A program made the position numbers and the translations under genes. From the NCBI GenBank assembly GCA_967755175.1, contig CBRAFO010000040.1, positions 1 through 31,268 on the forward strand: a DNA stretch of 31,268 bases. Reading direction: 5' to 3'. The stretch's first letter is position 1; each line of letters starts with the position of its first letter. The notes under the pieces are model-generated. The model worked only from the letters and a program-made list of their open reading frames with translations, was not told the origin of the DNA and did no database searches. This DNA is from Rariglobus sp967755175. GTDB taxonomy: Bacteria; Verrucomicrobiota; Verrucomicrobiia; Opitutales; Opitutaceae. This document shows positions 6,927 through 14,465 of this stretch, piece by piece.

Positions 6927-9512
6927 ATGGACCTCAATCAACTTACCCAGATGTCGCGTCAGGCCGTGACCGACGCCCAGTCCGAGGCGCGTCGTCGCAG
7001 CCATAACGAGGTGGAAACGTGGCACCTGCTCCACGCGCTCCTTACCCAAGAACGCGGTATTGTGCCTGCGCTCGTTGATAAGCTCGGCCTCACCACCAGC
7101 GCCCTCCAGCTCGCGGCCGAACGTGAACTCGACCGCGTGCCGAAAGTCTCCGGCAGCGTGGACACGTCCAAGGTTTACGTGACCCAGTCGCTCAACGAAG
7201 TCCTCACTCGCGCCGAGTCCGAGGCCAAGTCCCTCAAGGATGAATTCGTTTCCGTCGAACATCTCTTTCTCGGCCTCATCGACGTCTCCAAGCCCGACTC
7301 GCTGGCCAACTACTTCAGAGCCTTCGGCATCGACCGTTCCAAAACGCTCAAAGCCCTCAAGGACCTGCGCGGTGCCCAGCGGGTGACCACCGATAACCCC
7401 GAGTCCACCTACGCCGCCTTGCAGAAATACGGCATCGACCTGGTCGAGCAGGCCAAGAAGGGCAAAATGGATCCGGTCATCGGTCGCGATGACGAGATTC
7501 GCCGCACCGTGCGCATCCTCTCGCGCAAAACGAAAAACAACCCCGTGCTCATCGGCGAACCCGGCGTAGGTAAAACCGCCATCGTCGAGGGCTTGGCGCA
7601 GCGCATCGTGCGCGGCGACGTGCCGGAGGGCCTCAAGGACAAGACCATCTTTGCGCTCGATATGGGCGCGCTCGTGGCCGGCGCGAAATATCGCGGCGAA
7701 TTCGAGGAGCGCCTGAAAGCCGTGCTCAACGAGGTGAAGCAGGCAGAGGGTCGCATCATCCTCTTCATCGACGAACTCCACACCATCGTCGGCGCCGGCA
7801 AGACCGAGGGCGCGATGGACGCGGGCAATCTCCTCAAGCCCATGCTCGCCCGCGGTGAATTGCACTGTATCGGCGCGACCACGCTCGACGAATACCGCCA
7901 GCACATCGAGAAGGACGCCGCGCTTGAACGCCGTTTCCAACCCGTGCTCGTCGAGCCACCGTCCATCGAGGACGCGATTTCGATCCTGCGCGGTATCCGC
8001 GAACGCTTCGAACTCCACCACGGCGTGCGTATTCAGGACAACGCGCTCGTCGCCGCCGTCACGCTTTCCAACCGCTACATCAGCGACCGCTTTCTGCCCG
8101 ACAAGGCCATCGACTTGGTGGACGAGGCGTGCGCGATGATCCGCACCGAAATGGATTCCGCCCCGCAGGAGCTCGATGCGCTCCAGCGCCGCGTGCTCCA
8201 GCTCGAAATCGAGGAAGCCGCGCTCAAGCTGGAAAAGGACGAAGCCTCCAAACACCGCCTCGACACGCTGCGCAAAGAGCTCGGTGACGCGCGTTCGCAA
8301 GCCACCGCGCTCAAGGCCAAGTGGGAAAAGGAAAAGGAGTCGGTGAACCGCGTGCGCAAAACCCGCGAGGAACTCGACGCCGCCCGCATCGAGCTGGAAA
8401 AAGCCGAACGCGCCTACGACCTCAACAAGCTCGCCGAGCTGCGCCACGGGAAAATTCCGCAGCTCGAAGCCGAACTTAAGAAATCGGAGACAACCGCGGC
8501 AAAAACCGAGCTCTTCAAAGAAGAGGTCTCCGCCGAAGAAATCGCCGAGGTCGTCGCCAAATGGAGCGGCGTGCCGGTTACCCGCTTGATCGAAAGCGAG
8601 AAGGAGAAACTCCTTCGTCTGGGCGGCGTGTTGCACGAACGTGTGATCGGCCAGGACGAAGCGGTGCAACTTGCCACCGACGCGATCTTGCGTGCCCGCG
8701 CCGGCATTAAAGATCCGCGTCGTCCGGTCGGCAGCTTCCTGTTCCTCGGCCCGACGGGCGTGGGTAAAACCGAGCTGGCCAAGACGCTCGCGGAAACCCT
8801 CTTCGACAGCGAAGCGGCGATGATCCGCATCGACATGTCGGAATACATGGAGAAGCACAGCGTCGCCCGCCTGATCGGCGCGCCTCCCGGCTACATCGGC
8901 TACGACGAGGGTGGTCAGCTCACCGAGGCGGTGCGTCGCAAGCCCTACGCGGTCGTTCTCTTCGACGAAGTCGAGAAGGCTCACCCGGATGTGTTCAACG
9001 TGTTGCTCCAAGTGCTCGACGACGGGCGCATCACCGATTCGCAGGGACGCACGATCGATTTCAAAAACACGATCATCATTCTTACCTCGAACATCGGTTC
9101 GCGTTACCTGCTCGAAGGCGTGACGAGCGACGTCATCCCCGAGGGCGTGCGCGAGTCGGTCATGGCGGAGTTGCGCAAGGCGTTCCGCCCCGAGTTCCTC
9201 AACCGCATCGACGAGACGATTCTCTTCAAGCCGCTCACGTTGGAAGAGATCACGCGCATCGTGGACCTGTTGCTGGCCGACTTGAACAAGCGCCTGGCTG
9301 ATCGCCGCGTGACCGTGACGCTCGACACGAAAGCGAAGGAGTGGGCGGCCGAGAAGGGTTACGACCCGGTCTTCGGCGCGCGTCCGCTCAAGCGCTTCTT
9401 GCAGCGTCAAATCGAGACCAAGCTCGCCCGCGCCTTGATTGGCGGCGAAGTCAAAGAAGGCACCGATGTGACGTTCAAAGTGAAGGGCAACGAGTTGGTG
9501 ATCGCCGGCTAA
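6927..9512 (+). CDS. clpB: ATP-dependent disaggregase ClpB
   Basis: Hsp100 chaperone that, with DnaK, pulls aggregated proteins through a hexameric ring in the cytoplasm. From the ATG at 6927 it is 861 residues, the usual family length. The Clp N-domain covers about residues 1-145. The first AAA+ module has Walker A GEPGVGKT (210-217), Walker B IILFIDELH and the sensor region GATTLDEYRQHIEKDAALERRF. A coiled-coil M domain covers about 410-530. The second AAA+ module has GPTGVGKTELAK (near 608), VVLFDEVEKAHPDV and LTSNIGS. A D2-small domain closes the protein. The open frame continues 49 codons upstream, but family alignment favours MDLNQLTQMSRQAV as the N-terminus. The M domain marks it as ClpB rather than ClpC or ClpA. 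No CIRCE element or clear heat-shock promoter is visible in the 155-nt leader. Confidence 0.97.
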   Translation: MDLNQLTQMSRQAVTDAQSEARRRSHNEVETWHLLHALLTQERGIVPALVDKLGLTTSALQLAAERELDRVPKVSGSVDTSKVYVTQSLNEVLTRAESEAKSLKDEFVSVEHLFLGLIDVSKPDSLANYFRAFGIDRSKTLKALKDLRGAQRVTTDNPESTYAALQKYGIDLVEQAKKGKMDPVIGRDDEIRRTVRILSRKTKNNPVLIGEPGVGKTAIVEGLAQRIVRGDVPEGLKDKTIFALDMGALVAGAKYRGEFEERLKAVLNEVKQAEGRIILFIDELHTIVGAGKTEGAMDAGNLLKPMLARGELHCIGATTLDEYRQHIEKDAALERRFQPVLVEPPSIEDAISILRGIRERFELHHGVRIQDNALVAAVTLSNRYISDRFLPDKAIDLVDEACAMIRTEMDSAPQELDALQRRVLQLEIEEAALKLEKDEASKHRLDTLRKELGDARSQATALKAKWEKEKESVNRVRKTREELDAARIELEKAERAYDLNKLAELRHGKIPQLEAELKKSETTAAKTELFKEEVSAEEIAEVVAKWSGVPVTRLIESEKEKLLRLGGVLHERVIGQDEAVQLATDAILRARAGIKDPRRPVGSFLFLGPTGVGKTELAKTLAETLFDSEAAMIRIDMSEYMEKHSVARLIGAPPGYIGYDEGGQLTEAVRRKPYAVVLFDEVEKAHPDVFNVLLQVLDDGRITDSQGRTIDFKNTIIILTSNIGSRYLLEGVTSDVIPEGVRESVMAELRKAFRPEFLNRIDETILFKPLTLEEITRIVDLLLADLNKRLADRRVTVTLDTKAKEWAAEKGYDPVFGARPLKRFLQRQIETKLARALIGGEVKEGTDVTFKVKGNELVIAG

Positions 9513-9532
9513 CCCGAGTGTAGGAGCTTTGA

Positions 9533-9585
9533 GTGGGAGCGAGCTTGCTCGCGAGGATCGGAATCGCGAGCAAGCTCGCTCCCAC
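9533..9585. repeat. REP/BIME-like inverted repeat, element A1
   Basis: Two perfect 22-nt arms (9533-9554 and 9564-9585) are inverted around a 9-nt spacer. Each arm also contains its own small hairpin, GCGAGC-TT-GCTCGC (9539-9552), behind a GTGGGA head and before a GA tail. A stray TGTAGGAG fragment at about 9520 looks like the head of a further copy. There is no T-tract, so it is not a typical terminator, although it lies just downstream of clpB. It has the same architecture as the elements at 11611 and 28517. Confidence 0.8.
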
Positions 9586-9664
9586 GTCGGAAATTGGACT
9601 GCCGGGGACTGCGGGGAAAATACTTCGACTTGGTCACTGCGGTCTCCCTCCCTCAAAGAAACGC

Positions 9665-10504
9665 ATGGCCTCGGTGGGAGCGGGCCGTAAGTTTCGCGGC
9701 GTGTCTGATTCTCTCACGCTCAAGCCCATCGGGTTCATTCGCACTGAAAAGCGAGTGAAGTTCCAAGCCCTGCACCAGCCCGCTGATCACGAGGTGGAGT
9801 GCAACGTGCTGGAACTGCTTCCCGGCGTGAACTTCGAGCAGGCGTTGCAGGACCTCGCGGGGTTCGACCGGGTGTGGCTGCTGTGGTGGTTTCACCGCAA
9901 CGAGACCTGGCGTCCGTTGGTGCTGCCGCCGCGCGGTCCTTCGCACCGGCGTGGCGTATTTGCGACCCGTTCGCCGCATCGTCCCAACCCGCTCGGCATG
10001 ACGCCGGTGCGCCTGTTGGGCGTGCAAGGTCGCACGCTGCGGCTGGGCGCGTGTGATCTGGTGGACGGCACGCCGGTCTTCGACGTGAAGCCCTATGTGC
10101 CGGCTTATGATTCTTTTCCTGACGCGAAGGCAGGGTGGATCGACGAAGTCGATGCGGCGGTGAGCGCTCCGGCACAGTTCACAGTTGGCTTTTCCGAGCA
10201 CGCGGAGGCTCAGGCGCGCTGGTTGCGCGAGACGCATCAGGTGGATTTCACGCCACGGCTGGTGGAGTTGTTGTCGCGCGATCCTTCGCCGCATCGCACC
10301 CGGCGGATTCGCAAGCGGGCGTCGGGCGCGTTTGAGATTGGGTGTGGCGCGTGGCGGGCGGAGTTTTCCGTCGAGGGACAAGCAGTGACGGTGCGCGCGC
10401 TGGAGACGGGTTATCCGCTACGGTTTCTTACGCGTGAGGGCTACGAAGACATCCCCGACCGCGATGCGCAGATGGCGTTTCTGGAGCGCTGGCCGGAGAG
10501 CTGA
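9665..10504 (+). CDS. trmO: tRNA (N6-threonylcarbamoyladenosine37-N6)-methyltransferase TrmO
   Basis: TsaA/TrmO-type SAM-dependent methyltransferase that adds the methyl group of m6t6A at position 37 of a tRNA-Thr. From the ATG at 9665 it has 279 residues. The N-terminal TsaA domain includes LKPIGFIRTEKR, FDRVWLLWWFHRN, the signature GVFATRSPHRPNPLGMTPVR (SAM-binding region) and DLVDGTPVFDVKPYVPAYDS. The C-terminal portion, with LETGYPLRFLTREGYED, matches the extra domain of full-length TrmO rather than a bare TsaA protein. The frame stays open upstream to 9533, but that stretch is repeat sequence. A GTG closer to the conserved LKPIGFI block is another possible start. Confidence 0.9.
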   Translation: MASVGAGRKFRGVSDSLTLKPIGFIRTEKRVKFQALHQPADHEVECNVLELLPGVNFEQALQDLAGFDRVWLLWWFHRNETWRPLVLPPRGPSHRRGVFATRSPHRPNPLGMTPVRLLGVQGRTLRLGACDLVDGTPVFDVKPYVPAYDSFPDAKAGWIDEVDAAVSAPAQFTVGFSEHAEAQARWLRETHQVDFTPRLVELLSRDPSPHRTRRIRKRASGAFEIGCGAWRAEFSVEGQAVTVRALETGYPLRFLTREGYEDIPDRDAQMAFLERWPES

Positions 10505-10510
10505 GCTATT

Positions 10511-10594
10511 TTCGCCGCGAATGACGCGGATGCTCGCGGATTCGATCTTAAATCCGGAACTCCGAATCCGCGAGAATCCGAGTAATCCGCGGAA
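10511..10594. repeat. Intergenic imperfect inverted repeat, family C
   Basis: The left arm (10511-10544) and right arm (10563-10594) share a perfect 12-bp core, CTCGCGGATTCG / CGAATCCGCGAG (10533-10544 with 10563-10574). The outer parts are similar but imperfect. The spacer is 18 nt. It contains repeated CGCGGAT/ATCCGCG words. It fills the start of the gap between trmO and the glutaredoxin gene. There is no coding potential or T-tract, so it looks like a MITE-like or REP-like intergenic repeat. Confidence 0.7.
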
Positions 10595-10691
10595 AGATTA
10601 GAGGGGAGGCGCTGGCCAAGACTAAGATTGCGGCGGGCGGCTGGACCTTTGTGCGTCCATCGATAAGGTTACGATAACCCCGCATAATCCC

Positions 10692-10958
10692 ATGAACTCA
10701 GAAAATCTTCCCTCTCTTTACATCAAGCCTGGTTGTCCGTGGTGCCACGAAGTGGTCGAGTTTCTCGATGAACACGGTATCGGACATCACGAGATCGACG
10801 TCACTGCCGATGCGCGGGCATTCGATGAGATGAAACGCAAATCCGGCCAATCCAAGGTGCCGACGCTCGATTGGAATGGGCAGATACTCGCCGACTTCGG
10901 TGTGGATGAGCTGGTTCCTTTTCTGCACAGCCAGAGCGTCGAATTGGAAGAGAGCTGA
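10692..10958 (+). CDS. Glutaredoxin family protein
   Basis: An 88-residue thioredoxin-fold protein of typical glutaredoxin size. It has the redox motif CPWC (C15, C18), the cis-proline loop KVPTLDWNGQ and a C-terminal FGVDELVPFL helix. It is predicted to use glutathione or a related thiol to reduce disulfides in the cytoplasm. The dithiol site and short length fit class I glutaredoxins or NrdH-like proteins; the sequence does not settle which. It is a single-gene unit between repeat element C and a terminator. A short hairpin, GGTTA-CGA-TAACC (10667-10679), lies just before the start. Confidence 0.85.
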   Translation: MNSENLPSLYIKPGCPWCHEVVEFLDEHGIGHHEIDVTADARAFDEMKRKSGQSKVPTLDWNGQILADFGVDELVPFLHSQSVELEES

Positions 10959-10964
10959 GGCCAA

Positions 10965-10997
10965 AAAAAAGACGCGGCAAGATGCCGCGTCTTTTTT
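10965..10997. terminator. Bidirectional rho-independent terminator
   Basis: The stem GACGCGGCA / TGCCGCGTC (10971-10979 with 10983-10991) has a 3-nt loop and is flanked by an A-run on the left and a T-run on the right. It can therefore terminate the plus-strand glutaredoxin gene and the minus-strand YchJ-like gene, which converge here. Confidence 0.93.
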
Positions 10998-11014
10998 ATC
11001 GGAGGGCTGAAGCC

Positions 11015-11536
11015 TTAGGCTTTCAAGCAGCAGTGCTTGAACTTTTTGCCGCTGCCGCAGGGGCACGGGTCGTTACGGCCGGCCTTGGGCGCGGTGGATT
11101 TGATCGGAGCGGGGCCGTTGCGGAGGGTGCGGGTGAAGATCCAGCGACCGCCGATGCGTTGGAATTCGGACTTCTCGTGCAACTCTCCTTGGGCGCCGCC
11201 TTCGGCGATAAAATAGGCGGTGAAATCAACGTAGGAGACGTCGGGTTTTACCTCGGGCTCGTGGGAGTGGATGACCAGACGCGTCCACGGAAGCGGGGCC
11301 ATGTCGGCTTCTTCGACGTAGGGCTGACGCGAGGAGGGCAGGTAGGTGTTGTGGAGAAACTCGTTGGCGTTGGCGACGTGGCCGGTGAAGCGGGCGCGCA
11401 TCAGCTGTTCGGCGGTGGCGGCCGGGCGTTTGCCCGTGATGATGGGCTCGCAGCAGGCGGAGAAATCGAGGCCGCTGCCGCAGGAGCAGGGCTGGCCGGA
11501 AACGGGTTTGGGAAGGGCGGTGGCAGAGGTGGACAT
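11015..11536 (-). CDS. YchJ-family protein with two SEC-C zinc motifs
   Basis: A 173-residue protein of the UPF0225/YchJ family. It has an N-terminal SEC-C type motif, QPCSCGSGLDFSACC (about residues 15-29), a central NTF2-like domain (about 40-135, including AEQLMRARFTGH and VDFTAYFI) and a C-terminal SEC-C motif, RNDPCPCGSGKKFKHCC, nearly at the end. SEC-C motifs bind zinc through C-x-C and paired CC/CH residues, and in SecA they bind SecB and ribosomes. The role of YchJ proteins is unclear. The gene ends close to the shared terminator and is separated from its upstream neighbour by a repeat, so it is probably a single-gene unit. Confidence 0.88.
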   Translation of the reverse strand: MSTSATALPKPVSGQPCSCGSGLDFSACCEPIITGKRPAATAEQLMRARFTGHVANANEFLHNTYLPSSRQPYVEEADMAPLPWTRLVIHSHEPEVKPDVSYVDFTAYFIAEGGAQGELHEKSEFQRIGGRWIFTRTLRNGPAPIKSTAPKAGRNDPCPCGSGKKFKHCCLKA

Positions 11537-11610
11537 GACGTTAGAAGCCGGACAACAAGCCGTGCGCTTCAGGAAAAGGCGAGCGTGGAAGGGGGACGGG
11601 GAAGATCGGG

Positions 11611-11688
11611 TGTAGGAGCCTGCTTGCAGGCGATGCGGGAGATAAACGACGGCGATAGGTTCTCATCGCCTGCAAGCAGGCTCCTACA
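11611..11688. repeat. REP/BIME-like inverted repeat, element A2
   Basis: Two perfect 24-nt arms (11611-11634 and 11665-11688) are inverted around a 30-nt spacer. Each arm is a TGTAGGA head, a small hairpin GCCTGC-TT-GCAGGC (11618-11631 in the left arm) and a GAT tail. It lies between the 3' end of the coiled-coil gene (minus) and the start of the YchJ-like gene. It has no coding value. It shares head, tail and TT loop with the elements at 9533 and 28517. Confidence 0.85.
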
Positions 11689-11713
11689 TTTCGGAAGCCG
11701 GAACCGAGAGGGC

Positions 11714-13072
11714 TCAGAAGCCCGCGTGGACTTCGTGTTGGTGGCCGGGCTCGATCGTGAGCGATCCGAGGCCGACGCACTCAACTTGGTCGTTTTTGTA
11801 GAGCTTGGCCGTGATGGGCGCGGTGGCGTCGGGGGTTTCCCAGCGCCATTTACCAATCGAGACGAACTGCAGCGGAATGCCTTTTTCCCAGGAGAGTCCC
11901 GGACCCTCGCCGCGGATGAAGAGTCGGTTACCAATGCCGATATAGGCAGTCGCAACGAGGCGGGTGAATCCATCGGAGGTGACCGAGCTTTCCGTGGCCT
12001 CTTGCGGTTCGCTGGTTAGCCCGAGGTCGAAACCATCGTCATCGTCGGACCTGGATTTGCGGGCGCGGGGCGGCTTAGCAGCTGGAGGTTCGTCGACGGG
12101 AACCTCGGCGGCATTGGGCTCGGAGGGCGTGAAGATTTCCGCTTCGGCAGCCGGAGTGGGCGGAGTTTCGAGCGACGCGGGCGCGGGTGTGGGCTCGGGA
12201 ACGTGAGCTGTCGGAGTGGGAGGCGTGGGCTCGACGATGGGATCGGCGGGGGTGGCAGGGGCAGGCGGATGGGCGGGCGGCTTAGCTTTTTTGGATGAAG
12301 GCGCTTTGGGTTTAGGTTCGGCGGCGACGACGACGGGCTCGGGTTCGACGGCCGCGATCGGCGTGGCAACAGGTGCGGGTTTTTCGTCCGGCGGGGTTGC
12401 GGGCGCTGATTCACTGGGGCGGGCGGCGGGATGCGCAGGCGGCGGTTCGGTTGCGCTCACGGCGCGGCTGCGGACGGTTTCGACGATGGAGTCAATCTGC
12501 TCGGCGGCGCGGGCGAGGGACTTGGCGAGGTCGTTCTCACGAGCGGCAAGCGCATCGGACTTGGTCGCAGTGGCGGCTTGGAGCCCCGCGATGACGCGGA
12601 CGATTTTTTCGGCGGCGGCTTCGAGGTGCGCGAGGTTCTCTTTGAGCGGGGCCTGCGCTGCGATGGCGGAGCCGGCGAGTTGTTGAGTGACGCTGTCGAT
12701 CCGCTCCTGCAGCTGGGCGGGAAACTTGCTGAGGACATCGAGGTTTTGCTTCGAGGTTTCGCCAATCCCGTGCAGACCGGCGGCGGCGATGCTGAGTTGC
12801 TCGGCGGACTCGGCGGTGGTTCGCGCGAGGGCGGCGATCTGGTTTTGGCGGTCGGTGAGCTCGGCGTCCTGTCGACGCGCGTAGTTGGCCAAAAACGGAA
12901 TCACCAGCAGGGCTGAGCCGAACACGACGCAGATCGTGATGGCGAGCAGCGGGCCCGGGGCGATGGGAGCGGCGCTGCGGATGGCGATGGCCGCGGCGGT
13001 GGCGATGAGAACGATATCGCCGATGATAAAGGGGAGCTTGGGCAATTTCGGAGCCTCTTCGGGATAATTCAT
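11714..13072 (-). CDS. Two-TM coiled-coil, Pro/Ala-rich protein with C-terminal beta domain
   Basis: A 452-residue protein of unknown function. Two hydrophobic helices near the N-terminus (about residues 14-32 and 38-60) should anchor it in the inner membrane. A long Ala/Gln/Glu-rich helical stretch (about 65-200, with NLDVLSKFPAQLQERIDSV) looks like a coiled coil. A Pro/Ala/Glu-rich linker (about 205-345) could span the periplasm or act as a spacer. The last 90 residues (GFTRLVATAYIGIGNRLFIR, GPGLSWEKGIPLQF, WRWETPD, TAKLYKNDQVEC) look like an Ig-like or carbohydrate-binding-like beta domain. I recognise no enzyme motif. It is divergent from the small gene at 13239. Confidence 0.75.
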   Translation of the reverse strand: MNYPEEAPKLPKLPFIIGDIVLIATAAAIAIRSAAPIAPGPLLAITICVVFGSALLVIPFLANYARRQDAELTDRQNQIAALARTTAESAEQLSIAAAGLHGIGETSKQNLDVLSKFPAQLQERIDSVTQQLAGSAIAAQAPLKENLAHLEAAAEKIVRVIAGLQAATATKSDALAARENDLAKSLARAAEQIDSIVETVRSRAVSATEPPPAHPAARPSESAPATPPDEKPAPVATPIAAVEPEPVVVAAEPKPKAPSSKKAKPPAHPPAPATPADPIVEPTPPTPTAHVPEPTPAPASLETPPTPAAEAEIFTPSEPNAAEVPVDEPPAAKPPRARKSRSDDDDGFDLGLTSEPQEATESSVTSDGFTRLVATAYIGIGNRLFIRGEGPGLSWEKGIPLQFVSIGKWRWETPDATAPITAKLYKNDQVECVGLGSLTIEPGHQHEVHAGF

Positions 13073-13238
13073 AGGGTGAGCGTCCGCGACGGAGGTTTTG
13101 TGCGGTGGGAGGGCGGCATTCTCAAGACGGAAAGGCGGAGTCGGTGAACGTCTTTCCTGAGGCGTTTCCTGTGTGGGTTGAGGGGGTTTTAGAGCTTTGA
13201 CCGGCGGCGGCGCGGGTTAGGCTGTGGGTATTCCCAAT

Positions 13239-13520
13239 ATGGACTTCGCGCACTTCATGCGGATCGAGCGGGAGGTGGACGGCAAGACGCGGCACTATGT
13301 GGTGCACACGCGAGATCCGAAGTTCTCCGTCGAAATCATGCCTGACGAGGCGGCGCCCGATCACATGGGCAAAGGCGTGATCAAGGCGCTGCGTTTGCCT
13401 AATTCGTGGGCGGGAAACTATTCGCAATGCGCCAAGTTGATCGCGGCGGCGCAGGAGTTTTTCCATCGCTCGCTCGCCGAGCCGGCGCCGAAGGGCGAGA
13501 CGCGTCGGTTTCAGGCGTGA
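13239..13520 (+). CDS. Small conserved-looking protein of unknown function
   Basis: A 93-residue soluble protein from the ATG at 13239; an in-frame GTG at 13224 would add five residues. It begins MDFAHFMRIEREVDGKTRHY and contains KFSVEIMPDE and SWAGNYSQCAKLIAAAQEFF, with no signal peptide or membrane helix. Its balanced composition, and a reverse strand that offers only low-complexity frames, argue that it is real. I do not recognise a family. It sits between a divergent membrane-protein gene and a convergent amidase gene, with no visible partner. Confidence 0.6.
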   Translation: MDFAHFMRIEREVDGKTRHYVVHTRDPKFSVEIMPDEAAPDHMGKGVIKALRLPNSWAGNYSQCAKLIAAAQEFFHRSLAEPAPKGETRRFQA

Positions 13521-13553
13521 GCGTCTGGTGTCTGTGGTATCCGCTGGACTACG

Positions 13554-14039
13554 CTATACGATCGCGGGGAACCGTTCGCTGATCGCGGTGATCAGGCGGG
13601 TCCACTCGGCGGGCGATAGATCGTCTTTGCGACCCGGGGCGACTTGGCGGTGATCGGTCATGACGGCCGTTGTCCAACCATGGCGGAGCCAGCGCGGGGC
13701 GAGCCAGTCGAGGGCGCTCTCGATTTGGGCAGTAGTAAGAGGCGTGGCTCGGGTGTCGCCGGCGAAGGAGACGCCGATCAGAAAATCGTTGCAGTTGGCG
13801 CGTCCTTGGAAGGCGGATACGCCGGCATGCCAGGCGACGTGTTCATCATCTACGAGACGGGCGCGGGTGCCGTCGGGGGCGATGATCACGTGGTAGCTGA
13901 CACGGCTTTCGGGACGGAGCATGTGCGCGATGGTCGCGTCGAAATCCATCACGCTATGATGAAAGCACACACCGAGATTTTCGTGGGCGGGCGCCGTCGA
14001 GAAGTTGGGCGAAGGATGCCGGTGTTCAGGAAACGTCAT
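13554..14039 (-). CDS. N-acetylmuramoyl-L-alanine amidase (Amidase_2/AmpD-like)
   Basis: A 161-residue zinc amidase of the peptidoglycan-recognition/AmpD fold, expected to cleave the bond between N-acetylmuramic acid and L-alanine. The visible motifs are CFHHSVMDFDATIAHMLRP (first zinc His), SYHVIIAPDGTRARLV and VAWHAG, then GVSFAGD. Near the end, TDHRQVAPGRKDDLSP carries the second His and the Asp, matching the HxxxAPGRKxDP end of AmpD. No signal peptide is seen, so it is probably cytoplasmic and involved in muropeptide recycling. The start at 14039 is chosen because it begins 14 nt after the upstream stop; the longer frame runs into the neighbouring gene. Confidence 0.85.
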   Translation of the reverse strand: MTFPEHRHPSPNFSTAPAHENLGVCFHHSVMDFDATIAHMLRPESRVSYHVIIAPDGTRARLVDDEHVAWHAGVSAFQGRANCNDFLIGVSFAGDTRATPLTTAQIESALDWLAPRWLRHGWTTAVMTDHRQVAPGRKDDLSPAEWTRLITAISERFPAIV

Positions 14040-14053
14040 GGACGGAGAACGCG

Positions 14054-14428
14054 TTAGAGGGCGCGCCAAGCAGCGCCGATAAGCGAGATGATCATGCCGA
14101 TGCGGATCGCTCCCTCGATGGTGAGAATGACCAGAATCCACTTGAGGCTAGAGTTGCGCCGGAGCGAGTAGCCGGCGAGCGAGACGATGAGCATGCAGGC
14201 GACTTGGATGCGTCCATTCTCGGGGATGAGCATGAGAATCATCCAGATCCAGTAGACGACGATACCCGCACCCCAGATGAAGGATATCAGTTCGCCGGGG
14301 CCGCGGTCGCGGGGATCTACGCCGTGTTCGATCTGCTTTATGCCCAAGTGGCGCTCCGCGATCACGAGCTGCCACACCTCAAAGAGGAGGAACAGGGGCG
14401 CGAGATACAGGAGGAGCGGAGTGCCCAT
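14054..14428 (-). CDS. Small integral membrane protein, unknown function
   Basis: A 124-residue hydrophobic protein with three or four predicted helices: TPLLLYLAPLFLLFEVWQLV (N-terminus), ELISFIWGAGIVVYWIWMIL, IQVACMLIVSLAGYSL and ILVILTIEGAIRIGMIISLI. A short charged loop, ERHLGIKQIEHGVDPRDRGP, separates the first two. It has no recognisable motif. It lies 37 nt after the dehydrogenase gene and 14 nt before the amidase gene on the same strand, so the three probably form an operon. Confidence 0.7.
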   Translation of the reverse strand: MGTPLLLYLAPLFLLFEVWQLVIAERHLGIKQIEHGVDPRDRGPGELISFIWGAGIVVYWIWMILMLIPENGRIQVACMLIVSLAGYSLRRNSSLKWILVILTIEGAIRIGMIISLIGAAWRAL

Positions 14429-14465
14429 GTCGGTGATAATGACTCAACGTTTCGCCCCGGGGATC

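Noticed and set aside
6906..9656. 916-codon open frame on the minus strand opposite clpB
   Set aside because: It is the antisense shadow of a GC-rich gene. The plus-strand frame is an unmistakable ClpB, and the antisense translation is Val/Glu/Phe-rich without motifs.
11541..11780. 79-codon minus-strand frame across repeat A2
   Set aside because: It translates repeat sequence and the end of a neighbouring gene in another frame; no protein-like features.
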